Positions 24,305 through 31,484 of a stretch of DNA of 64,000 nucleotides are shown piece by piece. Every line of letters begins with the position of its first letter. Position 1 is the stretch's first letter. The stretch covers positions 7,316,001 to 7,380,000 of the forward strand of contig NZ_JAPEOK010000001.1 of NCBI RefSeq assembly GCF_026341515.1, in the 5' to 3' direction. Under the pieces are notes generated by a model. That model was not told where the DNA came from. It saw only the letters and a program-made list of their open reading frames with translations, and did not search any database. The position numbers were made by a program, and so were the translations under genes. This stretch comes from Streptomyces sp. NBC_00878. Lineage in GTDB: Bacteria > Actinomycetota > Actinomycetes > Streptomycetales > Streptomycetaceae.

Positions 24305-25164
24305 TCCGTGACGTCACCCGCGAACTCCTCGTGGTGCTGGAAGAGGAAGCCGTGTGCCGCGTCCGGGTAGATCTTGATCTCCGCGTCGGGGATGAGCCCG
24401 GCGAGCAGGTGGGAGTAGCGGGGCAGGACCATCGGGTCGCTGTCGCCGTTCGCGACGAACACGGGTGCCTGGATCGCGCTCACCCGCTCCAGGAGCGCGA
24501 TGTCGGGGATGCCCCAGGCGGTGATCGCGTCGTACTGCGCCTGGCGCGTCTGCCAGCTGGTGGGTGCGTCGAACTCGGCCCGGGTGAACATGCGTTGCAT
24601 GGCCTTCTCGCCGGTGGACCGGCTCTCGGCCGAGCGGGTGTAGAAGACGTCGAGCACGAGTGACGGGACGACCTCGGGCTCGCCCACCGCGTCGATGACC
24701 CACTTCGCCCACCCGTGCATACCGGGGGCGCCCTGGGGTGCTGCCGAGGCGAGCACGAGGCGCCGTACCAGCGAGGGCCGGATCAGCGCGATCTCCTGGG
24801 CCACGAAGGAGCCCAGGGAGAAGCCGAGGATGTCGGCCCGCGCCAGCTCCAGGGCGTCGAGGAAGGCGATGGCGTCCAGCGCCATCTGCGCCACCGTGCT
24901 GGGCGTGGTGCCGCTGGATCCGCCGACGCCGGTGTTGTCGAAGGCGATGACGCGCCGGCCCTGGGCCAGGGCATCGGCCAGAGCGGGATCCCAGAAGTCG
25001 AGGTTGCCCCGGAAGTGCATGAGCAGCACCAGCGGCACCCCGCCCTGGCTGCCCCCGCTGCCCTCGCTGCCCCCGCTGCCCTCGCCGATCTCGCGGTACG
25101 CGTACTCGATGCCGTTGCCGGCGGACACCGTCTTGACGGGTGCCTCCGCGTAGAGCTGTGTCAT
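24286..25164 (-). CDS. Alpha/beta hydrolase
   Basis: 292 residues. Fold landmarks: LVLLMHFRGNLDFWD with the oxyanion region, FDNTGVGGSS, nucleophile elbow ADILGFSLGSFVAQ (Ser in G-F-S-L-G), a late Asp in FVANGDSDPMV, and catalytic His in YPDAAHGFLFQH. The pattern fits haloperoxidase-like or hydroxynitrile-type esterases of small substrates. A GSGGSEGSGGSQGG linker, encoded by 18-bp repeats, interrupts the N-terminal strands. Divergent from a TetR regulator with two matching operators between them, so it is likely repressed by that TetR. The coding end is copied downstream in a 22-bp array. Confidence 0.9.
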   Translation of the reverse strand: MTQLYAEAPVKTVSAGNGIEYAYREIGEGSGGSEGSGGSQGGVPLVLLMHFRGNLDFWDPALADALAQGRRVIAFDNTGVGGSSGTTPSTVAQMALDAIAFLDALELARADILGFSLGSFVAQEIALIRPSLVRRLVLASAAPQGAPGMHGWAKWVIDAVGEPEVVPSLVLDVFYTRSAESRSTGEKAMQRMFTRAEFDAPTSWQTRQAQYDAITAWGIPDIALLERVSAIQAPVFVANGDSDPMVLPRYSHLLAGLIPDAEIKIYPDAAHGFLFQHHEEFAGDVTEFLDRA

Positions 25165-25237
25165 CGGGCTCTCCCTTCGGGGCCGGCCCCACGGGGCCGG
25201 GATGGATGCCTGTCCGGCGGTCGATGCATGCGATGAT

Positions 25238-25255
25238 GTATAGCGATCGCTTTAC
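25238..25255. promoter_or_regulatory. TetR operator 1
   Basis: GTATAGCGATCGCTTTAC is an 18-bp palindrome with one mismatched pair, centred on AGCGATCGCT. It lies about 75 bases from the alpha/beta hydrolase start and matches the second site at 25293-25310 in reverse orientation. Confidence 0.82.
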
Positions 25256-25292
25256 TTCGATGACGCCGAAGCTACTCCCTCCCCCGGCGGAT

Positions 25293-25310
25293 GTAAAGCG
25301 GTCGCTATAC
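25293..25310. promoter_or_regulatory. TetR operator 2
   Basis: GTAAAGCGGTCGCTATAC, the inverted counterpart of the site at 25238-25255 (17 of 18 bases equal in the opposite orientation). It ends eight bases before the TetR start codon, so bound repressor would block the regulator's own promoter and start. The centres of the two sites are 55 bp apart. Confidence 0.82.
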
Positions 25311-25318
25311 TTGCGGCC

Positions 25319-25951
25319 ATGGAGACTGGGGCAACGACCACCGGAGCCGCCCGCGGCGGACGCGGCGCGCGGGAGCGCATCCTGCGGGCGGCGGGAGAGC
25401 TCTTCTATACGCGCGGTATCCACGCCACCGGCGTGGCGGCGCTCATCGAGGCCGCACACGTCTCGCCGCGGACCTTCTATGTGCACTTCCCGACCAAGAA
25501 CGCGCTGGTGGAGGAGTATCTGCGCCGGTTCGAAGGGGAGACGCCGCTCTTCGCCGAAACCGAGCTGGAGCGCACCGATCTGCCCCCGGTTCAGCGGCTG
25601 CTGGCGGTCTTCGCGCCGATCGACGGGGGCCCGGGGGCGGTCATCCGTGGCTGCCCGTTCCACAACGCGGTCGTCGAAGGTGCCGGGGCACTGCCCGAGA
25701 TCGCCCAGCTCGCGCAGCGGCACAAGCGGGCCTTCCGCGACCGCCTCGTGGCCACCGCCGCGGAGGCCGGAGCAGCCGACCCGGAGGCCCTGGGCCGGCA
25801 ACTGGCCGTGCTCTTCGAGGGCGCCAACGCGCTCGCGGCCTCCTGCGACGACGCGGAGGCATTCACGGACGCCCGGCATGCGGCGGAGGCACTGCTGGAC
25901 CTGGCGTTGGCGAGACAGGGAGGCCGGCGGGGCGCAGTCCCGTCCGAATAA
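25319..25951 (+). CDS. TetR-family regulator divergent from the alpha/beta hydrolase
   Basis: 210 residues. The DNA-binding domain is RERILRAAGELFYTRGIHAT, then GVAALIEAAHVSPRTFYVHF with the usual TFY/YxHF helix. The ligand domain contains VIRGCPFHNAVVEGAG, a Cys/His-containing segment common to a subgroup of TetR proteins that accompany hydrolase or NADPH-dependent genes. It probably represses itself and the divergent hydrolase through the two 18-bp palindromes. Confidence 0.93.
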   Translation: METGATTTGAARGGRGARERILRAAGELFYTRGIHATGVAALIEAAHVSPRTFYVHFPTKNALVEEYLRRFEGETPLFAETELERTDLPPVQRLLAVFAPIDGGPGAVIRGCPFHNAVVEGAGALPEIAQLAQRHKRAFRDRLVATAAEAGAADPEALGRQLAVLFEGANALAASCDDAEAFTDARHAAEALLDLALARQGGRRGAVPSE

Positions 25952-26078
25952 CTCGGTTCCGTCACGTACGTAACGGATGTAATGGAACCGGGGTTTTTGC
26001 AATCCGGGGGGCCGGGCGTTCCGAAGGAGGGGCAGGCGGCCCGCAGGGGGTGGGCCGGCACCTTCTACGGGGGTACGG

Positions 26079-27005
26079 ATGCGCAAGCAGGCAGTCATGG
26101 GCGTACTGGCGATGGCGGTGGCGATCGCGACCGTCGGGGCCGTCGGCGCCGGGGCGCTGGGCGGGTTGTCGGAGAACGGGGCCTCCGGGGCCGGGGTCGA
26201 GGCCAAGGGCGGCGGGGGCGGGCTGCCGGGGGCGCTCGCGCCGAGCGGGCTGCGGGCCGTCGGGCTCACCGCGGACCAGCGGCTGGTGGCGTTCCGCGTC
26301 GACCGGCCGGGAGCCGTGGTGCCGCTCGGGAAGGTCGGCGGACTCAAGGGCGACAGGACGCTGGTCGGCATCGACTACCGCGTCCAGAACAACAAGCTGT
26401 ACGCCGTCGGGGACCGGGGCGGTATCTACACGATCCGTGCGGCGGGCGCCCGCGCCACCAAGGTCTCGCAGCTCAGCGTGGCCCTCCAGGGCAAGGCCTT
26501 CGGTGTCGACTTCAACCCGGCCGCCAACCGGCTCCGCGTCATCAGCGACACCGGCCAGAACCTCCGCCACAACCTCGACGACCAGGCGGGCGCACCGGCT
26601 CCGGGCACCACCGCCGTCGACGGCACCCTCACCAACCCGCCGGTGCCGCCGAACCCGGGTGCCACCGCGCTCGGCGTGACCGGGGCCGCGTACACGAACA
26701 ACGACCTCGACGCGACGACGGCCACCACCCTCTTCGACCTCGACACCACGCTGGACCAGGTGTCGGTCCAGTCGCCCGCCAACGCCGGCAACCTCGCGCC
26801 GACGGGCAAACTGGGCGTGGACGCGCCTCTGAACTCCGGCTTCGACATCTACAGTTCGGCGCGGAACGGGACGAACACCGGGTACGCGGTGACGGGCGGC
26901 GAGTCGTTCCGGGTCAACCTGCTGACGGGGAAGCTGAGTTCGCTGGGCTCGTTCCCGCACGGGCGGCAGGTGGTGGACCTGGCGATTGGGCTGCGGCAGG
27001 GCTGA
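26079..27005 (+). CDS. Secreted DUF4394 protein
   Basis: 308 residues. The N-terminus MRKQAVMGVLAMAVAIATVG is a signal peptide, followed by a Gly-rich stretch. The DUF4394 pattern is plain: AVGLTADQRLVAFRVDRPGA, LVGIDYRVQNNKLYAVGDRG, AFGVDFNPAANRLRVISDTG, NLRHNLDD and DLDTTLDQVSVQSPANAG. It probably folds as a beta-propeller-like repeat outside the cell. Role unknown. A long bidirectional hairpin follows. Confidence 0.9.
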   Translation: MRKQAVMGVLAMAVAIATVGAVGAGALGGLSENGASGAGVEAKGGGGGLPGALAPSGLRAVGLTADQRLVAFRVDRPGAVVPLGKVGGLKGDRTLVGIDYRVQNNKLYAVGDRGGIYTIRAAGARATKVSQLSVALQGKAFGVDFNPAANRLRVISDTGQNLRHNLDDQAGAPAPGTTAVDGTLTNPPVPPNPGATALGVTGAAYTNNDLDATTATTLFDLDTTLDQVSVQSPANAGNLAPTGKLGVDAPLNSGFDIYSSARNGTNTGYAVTGGESFRVNLLTGKLSSLGSFPHGRQVVDLAIGLRQG

Positions 27006-27017
27006 GCCGGGTCGGTC

Positions 27018-27075
27018 GCGTGAAGGGTGAGGGGCACCCGCCCTCGGCTTGGCGGGTGCCCCTCACCCTTCACGC
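27018..27075. terminator. 25-bp-stem bidirectional terminator
   Basis: A perfect inverted repeat (27018-27042 with 27051-27075, core GTGAAGGGTGAGGGGCACCC) around the loop CTCGGCTT. It separates the convergent DUF4394 and chitinase genes, ending nine bases before the chitinase stop. Confidence 0.95.
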
Positions 27076-27083
27076 AGTTGTTC

Positions 27084-28136
27084 TCAACGGCCTTGCAGCG
27101 CCTTGACGTTGTCGCCGAACGTCCAGTTCTTCGAGCCGTCCCAGTTGATGGACCAGGTCATCAGGCCCTTGAGGGAGGTGCCGTAGTTCCGCCATGCCTG
27201 GGAGACGAGGCTCGGGGCCATGTAGCCGCCACCGGCGCCCGACTGGGCCGGGAGACCGGGGACCTGCTTGTCGTACGGCACCCTGATGGTGGTGCCCTGG
27301 ACGACAAGTCCCCTGTTCAGGCAGTCGGTCTGGGCGGTGAAGCCCTGGACGGTGCCCGCGGAGTACGAGTCGGCGGAGCAGCCGTACATGCTGCCGTTGT
27401 AGTACTGCATGTTCAGCCACCACAGGCGCCCGTTGTCCGCGTACTTCTTCACGATCGGCAGGTACGAGCCCCAGATCGAGCCGTACGCGACGCTGCCGCC
27501 GGTGACGTAGGCGGTCTCGGGGGCCATGGTGAGCCCGAAGTTCGACGGCATCTGGGCCAGCACGCCGTCGATGATGCGGATCAGGTTGGCCTGCGAGGCG
27601 GAGAGCGTGTTGATGTTGCCGCTGCCGACCAGGCCGGTCTCGATGTCGATGTCGATACCGTCGAAGTTGTACTGCTTGAGGATCGGCACGATCGTCGCCA
27701 CGAACCTGTCGGCGACCGTGGAGGAACTGAGGTCGATCCCGGCCGTCGCCCCGCCGATGGACAGCAGGATCGTCTGCCCGGCCGCCTTGGCCGCGCACAT
27801 CTCGGCCGGCGTCGCGACCTTCACGCCCGTGTCCATCCCGTCCTCCCACAGCGCGGTGCCGTCGGAACGGATCACCGGGAACGCCGCGTTGATCACGTTG
27901 TAGCCGTGCGCCGCGATGCGGGAGTCGGTGATCGGGGTCCAGCCGAAGGGCGGGTGAACGCCGTTGGACGAGCCGTCCCAGTTCTCCCAGTAGCCCTGGA
28001 GAACCTTGCCGGACGGGCGGGACTTCACGGCGCAGACCTCGGCCGCGGATGCCTCGGGGGCGGCGGCGATCGACAGTTGGGTGAGGCATGCCGTGGCGAG
28101 CGCGGCGGCCACCAGGCGCAACTTCCGGCGGATCAT
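27084..28136 (-). CDS. Secreted GH18 chitinase
   Basis: 350 residues from the ATG at 28134-28136; the 25-codon upstream extension is repeat sequence and lacks a ribosome-binding site. A signal peptide (RKLRLVAAALATACLTQLSI...ASAA) precedes the GH18 barrel. Key motifs: LLSIGGATAG, the catalytic FDGIDIDIETG (DxxDxDxE), LTMAPETAYV, WWLNMQYYNG and MTWSINWDG. There is no separate chitin-binding domain. It should cleave chitin or chitooligosaccharides outside the cell. A perfect inverted pair of 12-bp TGGTCCAGACCT motifs lies upstream, as expected for a chitin-responsive, DasR-controlled promoter. Confidence 0.95.
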   Translation of the reverse strand: MIRRKLRLVAAALATACLTQLSIAAAPEASAAEVCAVKSRPSGKVLQGYWENWDGSSNGVHPPFGWTPITDSRIAAHGYNVINAAFPVIRSDGTALWEDGMDTGVKVATPAEMCAAKAAGQTILLSIGGATAGIDLSSSTVADRFVATIVPILKQYNFDGIDIDIETGLVGSGNINTLSASQANLIRIIDGVLAQMPSNFGLTMAPETAYVTGGSVAYGSIWGSYLPIVKKYADNGRLWWLNMQYYNGSMYGCSADSYSAGTVQGFTAQTDCLNRGLVVQGTTIRVPYDKQVPGLPAQSGAGGGYMAPSLVSQAWRNYGTSLKGLMTWSINWDGSKNWTFGDNVKALQGR

Positions 28137-28168
28137 GCGGGGCCTCCTGAGGTGGGGGACACGGGAGG

Positions 28169-28214
28169 TGTCATAGGCATGGGTGTCATAGACGTGGGGT
28201 GTCGTAGACATGAC
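28169..28214 (+). repeat. Three 15-bp repeats in the chitinase leader
   Basis: TGTCATAGGCATGGG (28169-28183), TGTCATAGACGTGGG (28184-28198) and, after one base, TGTCGTAGACATGAC (28200-28214). They lie between the chitinase start and its candidate operator. Confidence 0.75.
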
Positions 28215-28222
28215 AGTGCGCT

Positions 28223-28255
28223 TGGTCCAGACCTTTAGTCAAGAGGTCTGGACCA
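28223..28255. promoter_or_regulatory. DasR-like / chitinase 12-bp inverted repeat
   Basis: TGGTCCAGACCT (28223-28234) and its exact reverse complement AGGTCTGGACCA (28244-28255) flank a nine-base spacer. Each half contains the near-palindrome GGTC-(C/T)AGACC known from streptomycete chitinase promoters and from dre sites bound by the GlcNAc-responsive GntR regulator DasR. Spacing of about 90 bases to the chitinase ATG suits a promoter-overlapping site. Confidence 0.8.
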
Positions 28256-28274
28256 AATGCGATGCCCGGGAGTG

Positions 28275-28481
28275 CTACCCCTCCGTCGGATCCACCGTCG
28301 CCTGATGCGCCTCCGTCAGGTGTTCCTCCGCCTTCAGCCAAGGCAGGAACTGCGCCGCCTGGCGCCACCCGCACGTCTCGCAACTGATCGTGCGCTGTAC
28401 GCCGGTTCGCTGGACGTGTACGACGTGTTCGCGGCCGTGCTGATCCCAGCGGCTTACCTTGCTCGTGTTGATCTGGGGCAT
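28275..28481 (-). CDS. Small putative zinc-finger protein
   Basis: 68 residues. CETCGWRQAAQFLPWLKAEE followed by HLTEAH gives a C-x2-C...H-x4-H arrangement, like a C2H2-type zinc finger, with a basic N-terminal half (SRWDQHGREHVVHVQRTG). Such short single-finger proteins occur singly in streptomycetes; function unknown. It reads toward the chitinase promoter region. The 240 bases beyond it, up to the MFS gene, show no other gene. Confidence 0.7.
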   Translation of the reverse strand: MPQINTSKVSRWDQHGREHVVHVQRTGVQRTISCETCGWRQAAQFLPWLKAEEHLTEAHQATVDPTEG

Positions 28482-28724
28482 GCCACCTCCTGGCGGTCGC
28501 GCTCCGCTTGCGCGCGGTAAGGAGTGTGCAGCAAGAACAACATCAACAGGGAGTCAAGTGTGGTGAGTTGTGTGCGAATTCCGCGTACTGCGGGCTGCGC
28601 AACTGGTGCGCCAAGGCGTATAGGGGACATTCGGGGGCCGCTGCGGGAGTGGTCCGAAGACCGGGTGCGCCAATCGGATCGACGAACTCGCCTAGCACCG
28701 GCCGGACAGGCCCTAGACCTTGCC

Positions 28725-30152
28725 CTAGACCACGGTTCGCGGCAGTCGCAGGCTCAGGCCCGTCGTCAGTGCCACGATCGTCAGCTGGACCAGGAGCGTC
28801 GTCACCAGCGCGTACTGCATTCCGTGGCCCGGGACGAGGGACAGGAAGAGGGAACCCAGGGTGGCCACGCCCAGGGCGAGGGCCGACTGCTGGGTGGTGA
28901 CCATGACGCCGCTGCCGACACCGGCCCGGGCGGGCGGGACCTCGGAGAGGACGATCCGGAAGAGGACGGGGAGTTGGAGGGCCTGGCCCGCACCCGCGAC
29001 CGCCGCGCCCGGCGCCAGTTCCCAGATACTCAGGTCCGGCCAGGACCGCCACGCGGCCAGCGCCATCAGAGCCACACCCACGCCCTGGATCAGCCCGCCG
29101 GCGGTGACGACCCGGGTGCCGAAACGCGCGATCAGCCGCGGGCCGCACAGCGAGACGGCGAAGAAGACCAGCGCCATCGGTGCGAGGGCCAGCCCCGCCC
29201 GGACCGGACCGAGCCCGGCACCCTCCTGCAACGCCACCGCGATCACGAACATGAACCCGCTGAAGCCGATCGAGAACGGCACCATCATCACCAGGCCGCG
29301 GCGCAACGACTTCAGCGCGAACAGACTCGGCGGGACCAGCGGCGTACGGCCGTGACGGTCCTCCCGGCGTTCGACGAAGTAGAACGCGGCCACCGCGAGC
29401 GGGAACAGGGCGAGCGACAGCCAGGTCCACAGCGGCCAGCCCGCCGCCCTGCCCTCCGTCAGCGGGGCCAGCAGCGCGAGCAGCGCCACGGCGAGCAGCA
29501 CCGTGCCGGGGCCGTCGACCGGCTCCGGGTGCTGCGAGCGCGTCTCGGGGACGGCACGCGCGGCCAGGATCAGGCCGACGATCACCACGGGCACGTTCAC
29601 GAGGAACACCGAGCGCCAGCCGGTACCCGCGACGTCGGCGGCGACGAGTACGCCGCCGAGGATCTGCCCGGCCACCATGGAGAGCCCCGCCGTGGCGCCG
29701 TACAGGCTCATCGCCTTGGCGCGGCGCGGACCGGCGGTCGCCGACTGGATCGTGGCGAGCACCTGCGGCAGCATCGCCGCCGACGCCGCGCCCTGCGCGA
29801 CGCGCGCCGCCACCAGCGTCCAGGCGCTCGGCGCGAGCCCGCACGCCAGCGAGGCCAGGCCGAAGGCCGCCATACCGCCGAGGAAGAGCCGCCGCCGGCC
29901 GAAGAGGTCGCCGAGTCGGCCACCGAGGACGAGGAGGACGGCGTACGAGACTCCGTACCCGGCGATGACGAGTTCGAGGACGGACTCGCTCGCGTGCAGG
30001 TCCTGGCCCATGGTCGGCAGGGCCACGTTCACGATGAAGAAGTCGATGAGGGGCAGGGCCGCGCCGAGCAGCACGGTGAACAGTCCGAGCCCGCCGAGCA
30101 CGGGTGGGACGACGGGCGAACGGGCAGTACGGGAAGCCAGGGTTTCGGTCAC
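28725..30152 (-). CDS. MFS drug/metabolite exporter (DHA2, 14-TM type)
   Basis: 475 residues from the GTG at 30150-30152. Motif A lies between TM2 and TM3 (GGRLGDLFGRRRLFLGG), motif B-like VAARVAQGAASAAML follows, and motif C-like GQILGGVLV with VFLVNVPVVIVGL is typical of the DHA2 (EmrB/QacA) group. First helices contain PLIDFFIVNVALPTMG, the usual D-x-N-VALP signature. It probably exports a toxic small molecule using the proton gradient. Divergent from the XRE regulator at 30254, whose candidate operator lies between them. Confidence 0.92.
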   Translation of the reverse strand: MTETLASRTARSPVVPPVLGGLGLFTVLLGAALPLIDFFIVNVALPTMGQDLHASESVLELVIAGYGVSYAVLLVLGGRLGDLFGRRRLFLGGMAAFGLASLACGLAPSAWTLVAARVAQGAASAAMLPQVLATIQSATAGPRRAKAMSLYGATAGLSMVAGQILGGVLVAADVAGTGWRSVFLVNVPVVIVGLILAARAVPETRSQHPEPVDGPGTVLLAVALLALLAPLTEGRAAGWPLWTWLSLALFPLAVAAFYFVERREDRHGRTPLVPPSLFALKSLRRGLVMMVPFSIGFSGFMFVIAVALQEGAGLGPVRAGLALAPMALVFFAVSLCGPRLIARFGTRVVTAGGLIQGVGVALMALAAWRSWPDLSIWELAPGAAVAGAGQALQLPVLFRIVLSEVPPARAGVGSGVMVTTQQSALALGVATLGSLFLSLVPGHGMQYALVTTLLVQLTIVALTTGLSLRLPRTVV

Positions 30153-30179
30153 GCAGTCGAGAGTGCTCCCCCTCTCAGG

Positions 30180-30218
30180 CTGGTACCAGAGTCTCCTTAT
30201 CCTGGTAGAAGGACTACC
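30180..30218. promoter_or_regulatory. Palindromic operator candidates between MFS and XRE genes
   Basis: CTGGTACCAG (30180-30189) is a perfect 10-bp palindrome. Fourteen bases on, TGGTAG-AAGGA-CTACC (30203-30218) repeats the same GGTA/TACC half-sites with a five-base spacer. Both lie between the divergent starts at 30152 and 30254, a plausible target for the XRE regulator. Confidence 0.55.
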
Positions 30219-30253
30219 TGGCAACAGGGTCGGGGCGGCGGCAGGCTGGAGGC

Positions 30254-31366
30254 ATGACGACCATGGCCGAGGAGACCGCGACAGCAGTACGGGAGACGGC
30301 GACAGCGGTTCGGGAGACGGCGACAGCGGTTCGGGAGACGGTGGTGTCGGAGGCGGGGGTACCGGAGACGGCCGTACGGGAGGACGGGGCCACCGGCGTA
30401 CATGGGGCCACCGGCGTACATGGGGCCACCGGCGTACATGGGGCCACCGGTGTGCACGGGGCCACCGGCGAGCGGACGCCGGGGGCGGAGAGCCAGACCT
30501 CGCCGGAGCCGGAGAGCCTGACCTCGCGGGAGTCCGACATCCGGCGGCACGAACTCGCCGCCTTCCTTCGGCACCGTCGCGAGCACCTCACCCCCGAGCA
30601 GGTGGGCCTGCCCCGCGGCCGGCGCCGGCGCACGCCTGGACTGCGCCGGGAAGAGGTCGCGCACCTCTCCTCGGTGGGCGTCACCTGGTACACGTGGCTC
30701 GAACAGGCCCGGGACATCCAGGTCTCCGTCCAGGTCCTCGACGCCCTCGCCCGCACGCTGATGCTCGACTCGAACGAGCGCGCCCACCTCTTCCAGCTCG
30801 CCGGTGCCGTCGACCCCACCCCGGCCTCGCGCTGCGCGACGATCACTCCGGCGCTGTTGCAGATGCTGGAGCAACTGGAGCCGCTCCCGGCCTGCATCCA
30901 GAACAGCCGGTACGACATCCTCGCGTTCAACCGCACGTACGGCCGTCTGCTCTGCGACCTCGACGAGGTGCCGGCCGAGGACCGCAACTGCATGGTCCTC
31001 ATCACGACGAACGAGCAGTGGCGTTCGTCGATCGTGCTGCTCGGCGAGACGATGCGGCTGATGGCCGCCAAGTTCCGCGGGTCGATGGCCGGGCATCTCG
31101 CCGACCCCGCCTGGAAGATGCTGCTCAAGCGGCTGCGCGCGGAGTCGGAGGAGTTCCGCGAGGTCTGGGAGCGGCACGAGGTGGTCGGCTCGCGCAACAA
31201 GACCAAGATCTTCGACAACCGGTACGTGGGGCGGGTGAGCCTGGTCCACACGGACCTGTGGCTCGGCCCGGCCGAGGGGCCGCGCATGGTCACGTACGTG
31301 CCCGCCGACGACGAGTCGCGCGAGCGGCTGGAGAAGCTCCTTGCGATCGCTGTGGAGCGTGGGTGA
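30254..31366 (+). CDS. XRE regulator with MmyB-like ligand domain and N-terminal repeats
   Basis: 370 residues. Residues 7-27 are three ETATAVR heptads and about 45-74 are five GATGVH-type hexads, so the first 90 residues are low-complexity. The XRE domain follows (LAAFLRHRREHLTPEQVGLP, RRRTPGLRREEVAHLSSVGV, TWYTWLEQARDI). The C-terminal MmyB-like domain, a PAS-like small-molecule pocket, runs from ALLQMLEQLEPLPACIQNSR to LVHTDLWLGPAEGPRMVTYV. Proteins of this type usually control an adjacent divergent transporter or oxidoreductase, here the MFS pump. The 3' end is part of an 8-bp repeat. Confidence 0.9.
   Translation: MTTMAEETATAVRETATAVRETATAVRETVVSEAGVPETAVREDGATGVHGATGVHGATGVHGATGVHGATGERTPGAESQTSPEPESLTSRESDIRRHELAAFLRHRREHLTPEQVGLPRGRRRRTPGLRREEVAHLSSVGVTWYTWLEQARDIQVSVQVLDALARTLMLDSNERAHLFQLAGAVDPTPASRCATITPALLQMLEQLEPLPACIQNSRYDILAFNRTYGRLLCDLDEVPAEDRNCMVLITTNEQWRSSIVLLGETMRLMAAKFRGSMAGHLADPAWKMLLKRLRAESEEFREVWERHEVVGSRNKTKIFDNRYVGRVSLVHTDLWLGPAEGPRMVTYVPADDESRERLEKLLAIAVERG
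30272..30334 (+). repeat. Three 21-bp in-frame repeats (ETATAVR)
   Basis: Units at 30272-30292, 30293-30313 and 30314-30334, of the form GAGAC(C/G)GCGACAGC(A/G)GT. Each codes for ETATAVR; a truncated fourth unit (ETV) follows. Confidence 0.88.
30386..30475 (+). repeat. Five 18-bp in-frame repeats (GATGVH)
   Basis: GGGGCCACCGGCGTACAT is perfect at 30386-30403, 30404-30421 and 30422-30439. A fourth copy (30440-30457) has two changes and a fifth (30458-30475) diverges at its end. Each codes for GATGVH within the N-terminus of the XRE regulator. Confidence 0.92.
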
Positions 31367-31388
31367 GTGGGTGAGTGGGTGAGTGGGT
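31361..31388 (+). repeat. 8-bp repeats containing the XRE gene stop
   Basis: GGGTGAGT is repeated at 31361-31368, 31369-31376 and 31377-31384 with a partial fourth. The first copy contains the TGA stop (31364-31366). The same 8-bp period appears at the end of the convergent glycosyltransferase gene. Confidence 0.85.
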
Positions 31389-31412
31389 TCGAGGAGGTCG
31401 GTCGCTGATCGG

Positions 31413-31484
31413 CTCACGGACTCACGGGCTCACGGACTCACGGGCTCACGGGCTCACGGGCTCACGGGCTCACGGGCTCACGGG
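31413..31484 (-). repeat. Nine 8-bp repeats containing the glycosyltransferase stop
   Basis: CTCACGG(G/A) is repeated nine times without interruption (31413-31484). On the minus strand it reads CCCGTGAG; the last codons PVSP and the TGA stop (31470-31472) of the glycosyltransferase lie inside it. Because eight is not a multiple of three, copy-number change upstream of the stop would alter the last few residues. Confidence 0.92.

Noticed and set aside
24314..26371. Minus-strand open frame of 685 codons crossing two genes
   Set aside because: It overlaps the hydrolase in another frame and the TetR gene antisense; composition is shadow-like and operators lie inside it.
28137..28211. Longer chitinase N-terminus
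   Set aside because: The extra residues come from the 15-bp repeats and would bury the signal peptide.
28524..30257. Plus-strand frame of 577 codons opposite the MFS gene
   Set aside because: Gln/Arg/His-rich shadow of transmembrane codons; the minus strand has MFS motifs A and C.
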